The notes below the pieces were generated by a model. The model searched no databases, was not told the origin of the DNA, and worked only from the letters and a program-made list of their open reading frames with translations. The position numbers and the translations under genes were made by a program. Source: Corallococcus caeni (GTDB lineage Bacteria; Myxococcota; Myxococcia; Myxococcales; Myxococcaceae). Taken from it: 64,000 bases of DNA. The DNA is taken from NCBI RefSeq assembly GCF_036245865.1, contig NZ_BTTW01000001.1:744001-808000 (forward strand). Reading direction: 5' to 3'. Within the stretch, counting starts at the first letter, position 1. Each line of letters opens with the position of its first letter. This document shows, in pieces, positions 43,170 to 54,187 of the stretch.

Positions 43170-43532
43170 TTAGCCGTGGTAGACGCGCGACGCGACGATG
43201 CGCCCGCCCTTCACCTCCAGCACCTCCGCCACCGGCAGGGGGGCCTCGTTGGGCGCGTGGCGCAGGTACTCCATGAACACCCGGTCCTCGTCCGCCGTGA
43301 GGGCCGTCTCCTCGTAGCGCAGGCCCGGCAGCCGGGCGATGGCATCCCTCCACCACCGCTCCAGGGCCGGCCGGCCCACCAGGCGCCCACCCGTCTCCGG
43401 GTGCAGGACGCGAATCTTGGGCGAGGTGTGTGTTGCATCCTCCGCGTACAGGGCAACCAGCGCGGTGACGTCGTGGGCGTTGAAGGCCTTGAGCCATGCC
43501 CGGGCCAGGGAGAAGTTTTCGCTCGCGCTCAT
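43170..43532 (-). CDS. NTF2-like / SnoaL-type protein
   Basis: The 120-residue protein shows the NTF2-like cone fold pattern: WLKAFNAHDVTALVALYAED near residue 13, RPALERWWRDAIARLPGLRY in the middle, and a final strand VLEVKGGRIVASRVYHG. Such proteins bind or isomerise small molecules, but the ligand here is unknown. It is cytoplasmic, with no signal. It diverges from the EF-G gene across a 156-nt gap. Confidence 0.85.
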   Translation of the reverse strand: MSASENFSLARAWLKAFNAHDVTALVALYAEDATHTSPKIRVLHPETGGRLVGRPALERWWRDAIARLPGLRYEETALTADEDRVFMEYLRHAPNEAPLPVAEVLEVKGGRIVASRVYHG

Positions 43533-43688
43533 TGTTATGAGACCTCAGTCGGAACAGGGCGGTGCAACGTAGGCGGATGTACGCCCAACGTCATGCGGAT
43601 TTGTCTGGTAACTGGGTCCTGTGGGAAGTAAGGGCCCCGCCTGCTCTGTTCCCTCAGGCAATTTTTTCAATCGAAGAAGGACCGGATC

Positions 43689-45806
<2,118 letters not shown>

Positions 45807-45839
45807 TCCGGGTGTCCCAGACGCCGCTCTGGCAGTAGG

Positions 45840-45875
45840 AAGGGCGCTCCCCGCTTCAATGGGGGGCGCCCTTTC
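45840..45875 (+). terminator. Rho-independent-type terminator after the EF-G gene
   Basis: AAGGGCGC at 45840-45847 pairs with GCGCCCTT at 45866-45873, and CCCC at 45849-45852 with GGGG at 45861-45864. The loop is 8 nt. A T-containing stretch (TTTCGCTTT) follows. It separates the EF-G gene from uup. Confidence 0.7.
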
Positions 45876-45904
45876 GCTTTCCCCCTTCGAGGAGGTCTCT
45901 TCCC

Positions 45905-47833
45905 GTGACGCTGCTCCGCGCCGCCAACGTCCAGCTCGCCTTCGGCAGCCGCACCGTCTTCGAGGGCCTCACCTTCACCATCGAGGAGGGCGAGCGCGTG
46001 GGGCTTGTCGGCGTCAACGGCTCCGGCAAGTCGTCGCTGATGAAGATATTGGCCGGCGCGGCGAAGCCGGACCTGGGTGAACTGCAGCTGCGCCGGGGCG
46101 CGCGCGTCACCTACCTGCCCCAGGAGCCGGAGTTCCCCGAGGGCGCCACCGTGCAGAGCGAGCTGGCCGTGTCCCAGGCGCCGCTCAAGGAGGCGCTGGC
46201 GGCGCACGCGGAGCTGTCGCGGAAGCTGGAGGCGGACCCCGCCAACGCCACCCCGAAGATGCTGGAGCAGCTGTCCGCCCTCAGCGACCGGATTGAACAG
46301 GCGGGCGGCTGGGACACGGAGCACCACGCGAAGACGCTGCTGGACAGGCTGGGCGTGAAGGACTGGGACCGGCCGGTGGCGCAGCTGTCCGGAGGCCTGC
46401 GCAAGCGCGTGGCCATTGCCCGCGCCCTGCTCACGCGCCCGGACCTGCTGCTTCTGGACGAGCCCACCAACCACCTGGACGCGGACACCGTGGACTGGCT
46501 GGAGGACGAGCTGGACAAGCTGCCCGGGGCGCTCCTGCTCGTGACGCACGACCGCTACTTCCTGGACGACCTGGTGGACCGCATCGTGGAGATCCAGCCC
46601 GGTGGCGGGCTCATCTCCTATCCCGGCAACTACGCGGCCTACGTGGAGCAGAAGCTCGTCGCCCAGGAGAACGCGGAGACGGCGGAGCACAAGCGCGGAC
46701 GCTGGATTGCGCAGGAGGTGGCGTGGCTGCGCAAGGGCCCGGAGGCGCGACGCACCAAGAGCAAGGCGCGCATCGAGCGGGCGCAGAAGCTGCTGGCGGA
46801 GAAGGGCTTCCAGCGCCCCAAGGTGGCGGACCTGAAGGTGGTGGCGGCGCCCCGCCTGGGCCACACCGTCATCGAGGCGGAGGGGCTGAAGAAGTCCTTC
46901 GGCGACCGCAAGGTGCTGGACGGCGTGGACTTCCGCCTCCAGCGCGGCGAGCGCGTGGGCTTCCTGGGGCCCAACGGCGTGGGCAAGACGACCTTCCTGC
47001 GCGTGATGCTGGGGGAGATCCCCGCGGACAGCGGCAAGCTCGTCATCGGGAAGAACACCAAGGTCGCCTACTACGACCAGCAGCGCGCGCAGCTGGACCC
47101 GGACCAGACGGTGTACGACGCGGCCTCCAACGGCGAGGACCACGTGGAGCTGGCGGACCGCAAGGTGGCCCTGCGCGACTACCTGGAGGACCTGCTCTTC
47201 CCGGTGCCCATGCAGCGCATGAAGGTGGGCGCGCTGTCCGGCGGTGAGCGCAACCGGCTGCTGCTGGCGCGGCTGTTCCTGGAGGGCGCCAACGTGCTGG
47301 TGCTGGACGAGCCCACCAACGACCTGGACATCGTCACGCTCAACATCCTGGAGCGCCTGCTGCTGGACTTCGCGGGCAGCACGCTGCTGGTGACGCACGA
47401 CCGGTACTTCCTGGACAAGGTGGCCACCGCCATCCTCTCCTTCGACGGCCAGGGCAAGGTCACCCGCTACGAGGGCAACTACGACATGTACAAGCGGCTG
47501 CGCGAGCAGTCGCAGGCCGCCGCGCTCAAGGCCGCCGCGCCGAAGAAGGACGAGCCCCCGCCCCGCGAGGAGGCCGCCGCGAAGCCCGCGCAGAAGAAGC
47601 CCGGGAAGCTCTCCTACAAGGACCAGCGCGAGCTGGACGGCATGGAGGCCACCATCGAGGCCGCGGAGAAGCGCAAGGCGGAGCTGGAGGCGAAGCTGGC
47701 CGACCCCGCAGTCTACAGCCAGGGCTCCAAGGTGGCGGAGGTCAACCAGGCCCTGGAGGCCACCACCGCCGAGGTGGACCGGCTCTATACGCGATGGCAG
47801 GAATTGCAGGACCTGGCGGCCGGCAACGCCTGA
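45905..47833 (+). CDS. uup: ABC-F ATPase Uup
   Basis: GTG at 45905 lies nine nt after GGAGG. The 642-residue protein has two ABC domains with Walker A GVNGSGKSS and GPNGVGKTT. Each has a signature and Walker B (LSGGLRKRVAIARAL...LLLLDEPTNHLD; LSGGERNRLLLARLF...LVLDEPTNDLD), and a linker joins them. A charged coiled-coil C-terminus (about 555-640, after a Pro/Lys/Glu stretch) is the Uup DNA-binding feature. ABC-F proteins act on ribosomes or, for Uup, also on DNA structures. No membrane segments are present. Confidence 0.93.
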   Translation: MTLLRAANVQLAFGSRTVFEGLTFTIEEGERVGLVGVNGSGKSSLMKILAGAAKPDLGELQLRRGARVTYLPQEPEFPEGATVQSELAVSQAPLKEALAAHAELSRKLEADPANATPKMLEQLSALSDRIEQAGGWDTEHHAKTLLDRLGVKDWDRPVAQLSGGLRKRVAIARALLTRPDLLLLDEPTNHLDADTVDWLEDELDKLPGALLLVTHDRYFLDDLVDRIVEIQPGGGLISYPGNYAAYVEQKLVAQENAETAEHKRGRWIAQEVAWLRKGPEARRTKSKARIERAQKLLAEKGFQRPKVADLKVVAAPRLGHTVIEAEGLKKSFGDRKVLDGVDFRLQRGERVGFLGPNGVGKTTFLRVMLGEIPADSGKLVIGKNTKVAYYDQQRAQLDPDQTVYDAASNGEDHVELADRKVALRDYLEDLLFPVPMQRMKVGALSGGERNRLLLARLFLEGANVLVLDEPTNDLDIVTLNILERLLLDFAGSTLLVTHDRYFLDKVATAILSFDGQGKVTRYEGNYDMYKRLREQSQAAALKAAAPKKDEPPPREEAAAKPAQKKPGKLSYKDQRELDGMEATIEAAEKRKAELEAKLADPAVYSQGSKVAEVNQALEATTAEVDRLYTRWQELQDLAAGNA

Positions 47834-47897
47834 CGCGCGGGTACTTTCGCGGGACAACCAACATCCGGCGACACCCGTGCATGATTTTCGGGCAGGG

Positions 47898-47915
47898 GGA
47901 CTCTGGCTAGAGTCC
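47898..47915 (+). promoter_or_regulatory. Perfect inverted repeat upstream of the outer-membrane barrel gene
   Basis: GGACTCT and AGAGTCC flank the 4-nt loop GGCT, 27 nt before the GTG at 47943. The right arm contains TAGAGT, a possible -10 hexamer. It could be an operator overlapping the promoter or a small hairpin in the leader. Confidence 0.4.
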
Positions 47916-47942
47916 GCGTCCCTCCGCCTCGGGAGTCGTCAC

Positions 47943-48857
47943 GTGTTCCGTCCGGCCTCGGTCCTCGCCGCTGCCCTCCTGTCCCTCCCCTTCTCCGCCC
48001 ACGCCCTGGAGAGCGGCCCCAAGAGCCCGCTGCCCGTATTCGACCTGCAACGGCTGCACCTGGACCCGGCGGCCCTGGGGTCGTTGGTGGTGGCCACGGG
48101 CCGGACGTTGGCGGCCGGGCAGCTGCGGGTGAGTTTGAACTACCACTACGAGCATCTGCCTCTGCACTTCCAGACACGCTGGGAGCCCGGGGATGGCACG
48201 GGTCTGGTCGAGAACAAGATGACGGCCCACCTGACGGTGGGCCTCGGCGTGCTGTCGTGGATGGACGTGGGGGCGGACGTGCCCTTCATCCTGTCGCAGG
48301 GGGGAAAGCCGACGCTGGAGTACTTCGGGCCGGACTCCGGGGGCCTCGCCACGCCGTGGCTGACCGCCCGGGCGGCGCTGCTCCGGCAGACGAAGGGCGC
48401 CCCCCTCAACGTGGCGGTGGCGCTGACGGCGGGACTGCCCGTGGGCAGCCGCGAGGCCCTGGCGCACGAGGACTCCGCGTGGGAGCCGCGTCTGCAATTG
48501 GGCTACGTGGGCGACGGCTTCCAGGTGGGCGGCGAGGCCGGCGTGTTCCTGCGCAAGCGCCGGGACCTGGGGCCCGTGTCCTACGACCCGCGCGACGTCG
48601 TGGGCAATGAGCTGCGATTGGGCGCCACTGTGACGTCGCTGCAGGGGGAGACGACGCGCGGCGAGGTGAGCGTGCTCACGGGCATCCCGCTGGACGGCGG
48701 GCGCGTGGGGGCGGAGCTGCTCATCGCCATCCGCCGCCACGCCCTGTCCAGCCTGGACCTGTACGTCATGGGCGGCCCCGGCGTGGGCGCGGGGTTGGAC
48801 ACGCCCACGTTCCGCTTCGTCGCGGGCGTGTCCTGGGCCACCAGCAAGGTGGACTGA
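47943..48857 (+). CDS. Outer-membrane beta-barrel protein, hypothetical
   Basis: GTG at 47943 follows GGGAG by seven nt and opens a signal peptide (MFRPASVLAAALLSLPFSAHA), giving 304 residues. The mature part alternates hydrophobic strands of beta-barrel type (AAGQLRVSLNYHYEHLPLHF, LGVLSWMDVGADVPFIL, VAVALTAGLPVGSR) and ends TFRFVAGVSWATSKVD. It resembles the N-terminal barrel of myxobacterial OmpA-like fusion proteins, without their C-terminal domain. Function unknown; probably a porin-like or structural barrel. Confidence 0.7.
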   Translation: MFRPASVLAAALLSLPFSAHALESGPKSPLPVFDLQRLHLDPAALGSLVVATGRTLAAGQLRVSLNYHYEHLPLHFQTRWEPGDGTGLVENKMTAHLTVGLGVLSWMDVGADVPFILSQGGKPTLEYFGPDSGGLATPWLTARAALLRQTKGAPLNVAVALTAGLPVGSREALAHEDSAWEPRLQLGYVGDGFQVGGEAGVFLRKRRDLGPVSYDPRDVVGNELRLGATVTSLQGETTRGEVSVLTGIPLDGGRVGAELLIAIRRHALSSLDLYVMGGPGVGAGLDTPTFRFVAGVSWATSKVD

Positions 48858-48866
48858 AGGGCGCCG

Positions 48867-50762
48867 CTACTTCGGCATGAAGCCGAAGGCCTTCACCATC
48901 GCGATGGCGATGCCCAGGAGGCTTTCGCCCGCGATGAAGCCGGAGCTGACGGGCAGCACCGCGTCCTCCGCGAGCTTCGGCTTCACGCGCCGGAGGAACG
49001 CCGCCAACGCCGCGCCCACGAAGAGGCTGATGGAGCTGGAGCCGGGGATGACGATGGCCAGCCCCAGGCCGGACGCGGAGGGGATGAAGGCCTTCAGCTT
49101 CGACGGGGCCCAGCGCTCCAGCAGCACCAGCGCGATGCCCAGGAGCGCGCCGCACAGGGCGCCCATGCGCGCGGTGGGGTGCAGCGCGGACACGCCCGAG
49201 GCGAGCATCTTCGACACGCCGGCCCACACCATGGAGGCGGGCGCGGGGAACTGCTCGGTGCCCAGCACGTCCGCGGTCGGCACCAGCAGCTTGAAGATGG
49301 GCACCACCACCATGGCGCCCGCGGCCACGCCGAACAGCTGCGCGAAGAACTGCTGCCGCGGCGACGCGCCCAGCAGCCACCCGGACTTGAGGTCCGTGAG
49401 CAGGTCCGCCGAGTGCAACCCCACGCCGCCCGTGGCGTTGGCGCTCATCACGTTGGCGGGGATGTTGCCCGGCGCGAGTCCTCCGAAGATGAGCTGGGTG
49501 ACGGGGCCCAGCGCCTTGGTGGGCGTGGTGTCCGTCTCCCCCGTCACGCGCGACGCGATGACGCCCATCACCACCGCCAGCGGGAGCGCGAGCACGCCGG
49601 CCCACCAGGGAATCTGGAAGAGGTAGGCCATGAGGAACACGGCCACCGGGCCCAGGAGCGCGAAGCCCAGGGGGAACCAGGCCGGGGGACACTCGATGTC
49701 CGCCAGCGGATCCTCCCGCGCGCCCTCCTTGGGCTTCAGCCCCACCAGGCCGCCCAGGGCGGAGAACGAGCGCACCACGCTCCTCCACTGGAAAGCGAAC
49801 GACAGCAGGCCGGAGGACACCAGCACCGCGGAGCCCGTCCACAGCGACCAGCTGTTGATGGCCTTGTACGTGACCTCCGGGATGACGCCCTCGGCGACCA
49901 TGGCGGGTGCGAGGAAGCCGTAGTTGAGGATGGCACCCAGCAACATGGACCAGCCGGTGCGGAAGTTCACCAGCGCGCCCGCGCCGATGAGCAGCAGGCT
50001 GAAGTCGAAGGACAGGGACCACTTGCCCGCCTCGCGCCCGAGGATGCTGAACGGCAGGCTCACCTTCTCCGGCAGGTTCTTCAGCCAGGAGAAGCGCGCG
50101 TCGCGCACCAGCACCAGCAGCGCGCCCACGAGCCCCGCCACGCCCAGCAGGCGCGACTTGCGGCGGGCCACTTCTCCGTGGCCGTGCAGCGCGCGGATGG
50201 TCTCCGCGGTGGCGGTGCCCGTGGGGAACGGGAGCGCTTCGATGTTGATGAGCTGGCGCTTGATGGGGATGGCGGCGAAGACGCCCAGCGCGGAGATGAC
50301 GGCGAACCACACCATCAGCCAGCCCGAGGACGGCAGCGTGCCGGTGAGCATCAGCAGCGCGGGCACCGCGGCCATGTTGCCGCCGCCCGTCATGTAGCCC
50401 GCGGCGGACGCCACGGAGCCCATGGCGTTGTTCTCCAGGTCGGTGAACTCGGTGCGCAGCACCTTCAGCGAGCGCAGCGTGCCGAACACCGCGAAGGCCA
50501 GGATGCACGCGGTGATGGTGACGCCCAGGCTCCAGCCCGTCTTGAGGATGACGTAGAGGTTGGACAGGCACATCACCGCGCCAATGAGCATCCCGGCGAT
50601 GATGGCGCGCACGGTGAGCTGCCGCGCGCCGCCCTGGTAGACGTGCTCCCGCCAGTACAGCTCTGGATCCATCGCCGCGGAGGCGCCAGGCCGTTCCGGA
50701 ACGGCGGCGGGGTCAGGCGCGGGGACGCGGAGCTGGCTGGGGTTCGGGACGGGAGGAGCCAT
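48867..50762 (-). CDS. Oligopeptide transporter, OPT family
   Basis: The start at 50762 gives 631 residues and has TATCTT 9 nt upstream but no ribosome site. The GTG at 50783 is an alternative. The protein has about 14 hydrophobic segments and OPT-family blocks: YVILKTGWSLGVTITACILA, NAMGSVASAAGYMTGGGNMA, FAALVGVKPKE-like LGGLVGLKPKEGAREDP, and a C-terminal PVSSGFIAGESLLGIAIAMV. OPT members take up peptides or metal-chelate complexes. The substrate cannot be read from sequence. It converges on the barrel gene with a 9-nt gap. Confidence 0.9.
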   Translation of the reverse strand: MAPPVPNPSQLRVPAPDPAAVPERPGASAAMDPELYWREHVYQGGARQLTVRAIIAGMLIGAVMCLSNLYVILKTGWSLGVTITACILAFAVFGTLRSLKVLRTEFTDLENNAMGSVASAAGYMTGGGNMAAVPALLMLTGTLPSSGWLMVWFAVISALGVFAAIPIKRQLINIEALPFPTGTATAETIRALHGHGEVARRKSRLLGVAGLVGALLVLVRDARFSWLKNLPEKVSLPFSILGREAGKWSLSFDFSLLLIGAGALVNFRTGWSMLLGAILNYGFLAPAMVAEGVIPEVTYKAINSWSLWTGSAVLVSSGLLSFAFQWRSVVRSFSALGGLVGLKPKEGAREDPLADIECPPAWFPLGFALLGPVAVFLMAYLFQIPWWAGVLALPLAVVMGVIASRVTGETDTTPTKALGPVTQLIFGGLAPGNIPANVMSANATGGVGLHSADLLTDLKSGWLLGASPRQQFFAQLFGVAAGAMVVVPIFKLLVPTADVLGTEQFPAPASMVWAGVSKMLASGVSALHPTARMGALCGALLGIALVLLERWAPSKLKAFIPSASGLGLAIVIPGSSSISLFVGAALAAFLRRVKPKLAEDAVLPVSSGFIAGESLLGIAIAMVKAFGFMPK

Positions 50763-50771
50763 GGGGGGCGC

Positions 50772-50777
50772 AAGATA
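50772..50777 (-). promoter_or_regulatory. TATCTT -10 element 9 nt before the OPT transporter start
   Basis: On the minus strand TATCTT is followed by nine nt and the ATG at 50762. The absence of a Shine-Dalgarno sequence supports a leaderless or near-leaderless transcript and this start codon. Confidence 0.4.
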
Positions 50778-50824
50778 GTGCACGCCCCCCGAAGGAACGA
50801 AACGCTCCGTGCCGTCCGGCGGCG

Positions 50825-51307
50825 TTACTCGTGCGCGCCGCCCGGCCCGTGCACGTGACCGTGCGTGAGTTCTTCCTGCGTCGCGTCACGCACTTCGCGC
50901 ACGGTGACGTCGAAGTGGAGCGTCTTGCCGGCGAGCGGGTGGTTCAAGTCCACCACGACGGAGTCCGGGTTCACGGTCTCGATGCGCAGGGGGATGTTGC
51001 CGTCCTCCGTCTGCGCCATCAGCGTCTGGCCCACCTGGGGCGTGAAGCCCGGCGGCAGCATGCTGCGGGGGACGGTGCGCACGCCCTCCGGGTTGTGGTT
51101 GCCGTAGCCCTGATCCGGGCTCACCACCACCTGCTTGCTCTCCCCTGCCCCCAGGCCATCCAGCGCGCCCTCCAGGCCGGGGACGATCTGCTTGTGCCCG
51201 TGCAGATAGGCGAGCGGCTGGCCCGGGGCGCTCTGGTCGATGACCTGCCCGTCCCCCAGGTGGAGGCGGTACTCGAGCGCGACGACGCGACCGTTGGCGA
51301 TCTTCAT
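50825..51307 (-). CDS. FKBP-type peptidyl-prolyl isomerase, SlyD-like
   Basis: The ATG at 51307 (160 residues) matches the usual SlyD start (MKIANGRVVALEYRLHLGDG) and has AAGGAG ten nt upstream. The FKBP part surrounds an insert-in-flap domain (about 70-130, YGNHNPEGVRTVPRSMLPPG). A His-containing tail (THGHVHGPGGAHE) could bind metal as in SlyD. It is a cytoplasmic folding helper. The open frame upstream to 51412 runs into the symporter gene and is not used. Confidence 0.92.
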   Translation of the reverse strand: MKIANGRVVALEYRLHLGDGQVIDQSAPGQPLAYLHGHKQIVPGLEGALDGLGAGESKQVVVSPDQGYGNHNPEGVRTVPRSMLPPGFTPQVGQTLMAQTEDGNIPLRIETVNPDSVVVDLNHPLAGKTLHFDVTVREVRDATQEELTHGHVHGPGGAHE

Positions 51308-51380
51308 GCGGCGGAAGCTCCTTGGCTTCGGGAACGACGGTGGGACTTCGGTCAAAAGGTGGAACCGGTGCGACGCCACG

Positions 51381-52658
51381 TCAGGCCGCGGGCGACTCCG
51401 CCGCCTCCTCACCGACCGGACGGTCGGGGGGTTCTCCGCGCGACACGTACACCGCGGCGGCCAGGTCCCCTGTCACGTTGAGCACGGTCCGGCACATGTC
51501 CAGGAAGCGGTCCACGCCGAGGATGAGGCCCAGCCCCTCCACGGGGATGTGGAACATGCCGAGGATCATCGCGATGACGGGGATGGAGCCCGCCGGCACG
51601 CCCGCGGTGCCGATGCCCGCCAGCACGCAGATGAACATGATGGTCGCCTGCTGCCCCAGGCCCAGCTGCACGCCGTACACCTGCGCGAGGAAGAGGACGG
51701 TGACGCCCTCGAAGAGCGCGGTGCCGTTCTGGTTCATCGCGGAGCCGGCGGTCAGCACGAAGCGCGACACGTTGCGCGGCAGTTGGAGGTTCTCCTCCGC
51801 GACCTTGAGCGCGGTGGGCAGCGTGGCGCTGGAGGAGGACGTGGAGAAGGCGGTGACGATGGCCAGCCGGCAGGAGCGGAAGAACTCCACCGGGTTGCGT
51901 CCGCCCAGGAAGCGCACGGACAGCGAGTACACGACGAACATGTGGATGCCCAGCGCCAGCAGCACCACGCCCACGTACGACGCCAGCTGTCCCAGGATGT
52001 GGAAGCCCAGCCGCGCCGTCATGGAGAACAGCAACGCGCCCACGCCCACGGGGGCCAGCTTCAGCACCCCGTCGATGAGCTTCATCATCACGTCGTAGAG
52101 CCCCTGGACGACGTCCTTGAGCCGCTGCGCGGGCTCGCCCGGGGTGAGCGCCAGGCCCAGGCCGAAGATGAGCGAGAAGACGATGAGGCCGATCATGTCC
52201 CCGTCCGCCGCGGCCTTCACCGGGTTGGTGGGCACCATGGACATGAAGAGCGCGCCCGCGGAGGTGTCCCCGGGAGGCGGCGCTGCTTTGATGGTCGTGC
52301 CCGTGCGGGCCAGGGCGCGGGCCTCGTCGCTCAGGCCGTCCCCGGGCCTCAGCGTGTTGACGAGCAACAGGCCGATGAGCACGGAGATGACGGAGAAGAC
52401 GACGGTGTAGCCCAGCGTGCGGGCGCCCAGCCGTCCCACCTGCTTCAGGTCCAGCTCCGCCACGCCGACGACGAGCGCGGAGAACAGGAGCGGCACGACG
52501 AGCATCAGGAGCAGGCGGATGAAGAGCTGCCCCAGGGGGTTGGTGACGTGCTCGACGGTCCAGGTGAGCCAGTCCGCGCTCCCGAACACGGCGTTGCAGA
52601 CGAGCCCGGCCACCGCGCCGACGGAAATGCCGAGGAGCATCTTCTGATGGGCCTTCAT
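51381..52658 (-). CDS. Dicarboxylate/amino acid:cation symporter (DAACS family)
   Basis: The 425-residue protein has eight or so hydrophobic segments, the Ser-rich hairpin TAFSTSSSSATLPTAL and the NQNGTALFEGVTVLFLAQVY segment (equivalent to NMDGTA), then AGVPAGSIPVIAMILG. These are hallmarks of GltP/DctA-type carriers. It imports C4-dicarboxylates or acidic amino acids with Na+ or H+. TAGGCT lies 10 nt before the ATG, possibly a -10 element. The C-terminus is short and acidic. Confidence 0.93.
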   Translation of the reverse strand: MKAHQKMLLGISVGAVAGLVCNAVFGSADWLTWTVEHVTNPLGQLFIRLLLMLVVPLLFSALVVGVAELDLKQVGRLGARTLGYTVVFSVISVLIGLLLVNTLRPGDGLSDEARALARTGTTIKAAPPPGDTSAGALFMSMVPTNPVKAAADGDMIGLIVFSLIFGLGLALTPGEPAQRLKDVVQGLYDVMMKLIDGVLKLAPVGVGALLFSMTARLGFHILGQLASYVGVVLLALGIHMFVVYSLSVRFLGGRNPVEFFRSCRLAIVTAFSTSSSSATLPTALKVAEENLQLPRNVSRFVLTAGSAMNQNGTALFEGVTVLFLAQVYGVQLGLGQQATIMFICVLAGIGTAGVPAGSIPVIAMILGMFHIPVEGLGLILGVDRFLDMCRTVLNVTGDLAAAVYVSRGEPPDRPVGEEAAESPAA

Positions 52659-52687
52659 GAGGGGGCGAAGCCTACCGGTGAAAGGAG

Positions 52688-53368
52688 GTGGCGCCCACCT
52701 CGCGTTCAGGGGAAAGCTCCGGATCCATCGTGGAATCCCTCGTCCAGCTCACCGAGCCCGCCCTGCCCCTCCCCCTCTTCCGCCGGCTGTCGCGCCGCGT
52801 GGGGGGCCTGAAGGGCGAGCGCCTGCGTCACACGTACCAGACGACGTTCTGGTACGCCTTCGGGCCACCGGAGAACGTGGTGGAGGAGGTCATCCACGCG
52901 CTGCGGCCCCGGGTGACAAAGGGGTGGAAGATTGCCGGTGTGGAGTGGTGGCTGTCTCGGATGCGGGCCACGGACGTGCGGGTGGACTTCCACCAGGACC
53001 GGGATGAGCGTCTGGCGTTGGCGACGGGGAAGCTGGTGCACCCGGTGCGCTCGTCGGTGTTGTTCCTCAACCGGGTGCGGGGCGGCGCGCTGGCGGTGAC
53101 GCGGGAGCTGCCGTCGGAGGGCAATCCGTCGCTCGCGCCGGACCGGCTGGAGGACTTGACGTTGGTGGCGCCGCGCCCCAACCGGCTGGTGGTGTTCGAC
53201 GGGACGCTGACGCACGGGGTGCTGGACGCGGACAACCAGGTCCCGGACGGGAAGCTGCCGGGGCCCTCGCGCGAGCGGCGCACGCTGGTGATGAACTGGT
53301 GGGGCCACCGTCCCACGGACGTGCCCACGTGGAGCGAGACGCGCTTCTACCGGGCGCTGGCCAGCTGA
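52688..53368 (+). CDS. 2-oxoglutarate/Fe(II) oxygenase-like protein
   Basis: The 226-residue frame begins at a GTG at 52688; the GTG at 52730 is an equally possible start, since neither has well-placed ribosome signals. Motifs fit a cupin-type Fe(II)/2OG oxygenase: VDFHQDRDE (HxD), LTHGVLDAD (distal His) and RRTLVMNWWG (2OG-binding Arg). Such enzymes hydroxylate proteins or small molecules; the target is unknown. Its stop overlaps the end of the convergent methyltransferase gene by 22 bp. Confidence 0.65.
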   Translation: MAPTSRSGESSGSIVESLVQLTEPALPLPLFRRLSRRVGGLKGERLRHTYQTTFWYAFGPPENVVEEVIHALRPRVTKGWKIAGVEWWLSRMRATDVRVDFHQDRDERLALATGKLVHPVRSSVLFLNRVRGGALAVTRELPSEGNPSLAPDRLEDLTLVAPRPNRLVVFDGTLTHGVLDADNQVPDGKLPGPSRERRTLVMNWWGHRPTDVPTWSETRFYRALAS

Positions 53369-54120
53369 CGGGCGGTGTCGCGCAGGCGGTGGGTGACGCG
53401 CTCGGCCCACTCGGGTTCGACCTCCATGCAGGCGGGGCGGCGGCCCAGGCGCAGGGCGGCGGAGGGCATGGAGCCGCTGCCGGCGAACGGATCCAGCACG
53501 GTGTCGCCGGGGCGGCTCCAGGTGCGGACCAGGGGCTCCAGCACGGAGAAGGGCTTGTGGTGCGGGTGGCCGCCCCACTGCACGGCCTCCGCGTCATCGT
53601 CGTAGCCGCCGACGACGGCCCACACGGTGGGGGCGTCCCCCGGCGCGAGCGGCGGCGCGGGCGTGCGGGCGATGACGAGGGCGACCTCGTAGACGCGCAG
53701 GAGCTGCTCGTTGGCGTTCTTGTCGGTGGTGCGCTTGCCCCAGACGTATTCACCGCGCAGGTGGGTGTAGCCCAGGTCGCGCGCGGCGGAGAGGATGGGC
53801 TCCTTGCCCAGGAGGTTCGTCCAGATGATGAGGGGCGCGTCGGGGGTGAGGTGCTGGGTGGCGCGCGAGAGCCAGGCCTCGGAGAAGACGCGGTAGTCGC
53901 GCACGGACTCGAAGCGGACGATGGGGTTGCGGTCGATCTTCTTGTTCGCGCGGGGGTCGCGCAGGTCGCCGCCCTTGCGCCGCCGGGTGAGCAGGCAATA
54001 GGGCGGATCCGTGTGGAGCAGGGACGCGCGGGTGTCGCCGAGGGCGGCCCGGTAGCCCTCGGGCTCGCGCGCGTCGGCGCGGACGCAGCGCAGGGATTCG
54101 GGCGAGAGGTCGGAGGTCAT
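53347..54120 (-). CDS. Site-specific DNA methyltransferase (beta class, N6-adenine or N4-cytosine)
   Basis: The ATG at 54120 gives 257 residues. The catalytic motif DPPY lies near residue 40 (LLHTDPPYCLLTRRRKGG) and the SAM motif FAGSG near 220 (DTVLDPFAGSGSMPSAALRL), the beta-class order. The target-recognition region lies between. No restriction-enzyme gene is adjacent, so it is an orphan methyltransferase. Recognition sequence unknown. TAGGGT lies 13 nt upstream of the ATG. Confidence 0.88.
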   Translation of the reverse strand: MTSDLSPESLRCVRADAREPEGYRAALGDTRASLLHTDPPYCLLTRRRKGGDLRDPRANKKIDRNPIVRFESVRDYRVFSEAWLSRATQHLTPDAPLIIWTNLLGKEPILSAARDLGYTHLRGEYVWGKRTTDKNANEQLLRVYEVALVIARTPAPPLAPGDAPTVWAVVGGYDDDAEAVQWGGHPHHKPFSVLEPLVRTWSRPGDTVLDPFAGSGSMPSAALRLGRRPACMEVEPEWAERVTHRLRDTARQLASAR

Positions 54121-54187
54121 CGTGTGGAGCCGCACCCTACCCGGCATGAGGGACGGGGCTGAGGGGATTCTGGCACGCTCGGTGGCC

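Noticed and set aside
54170-54187. TGGCACG upstream of the toxin gene as a sigma-54 promoter
   Set aside because: The -24-like half is present but no GC/TTGC element follows at the required spacing.
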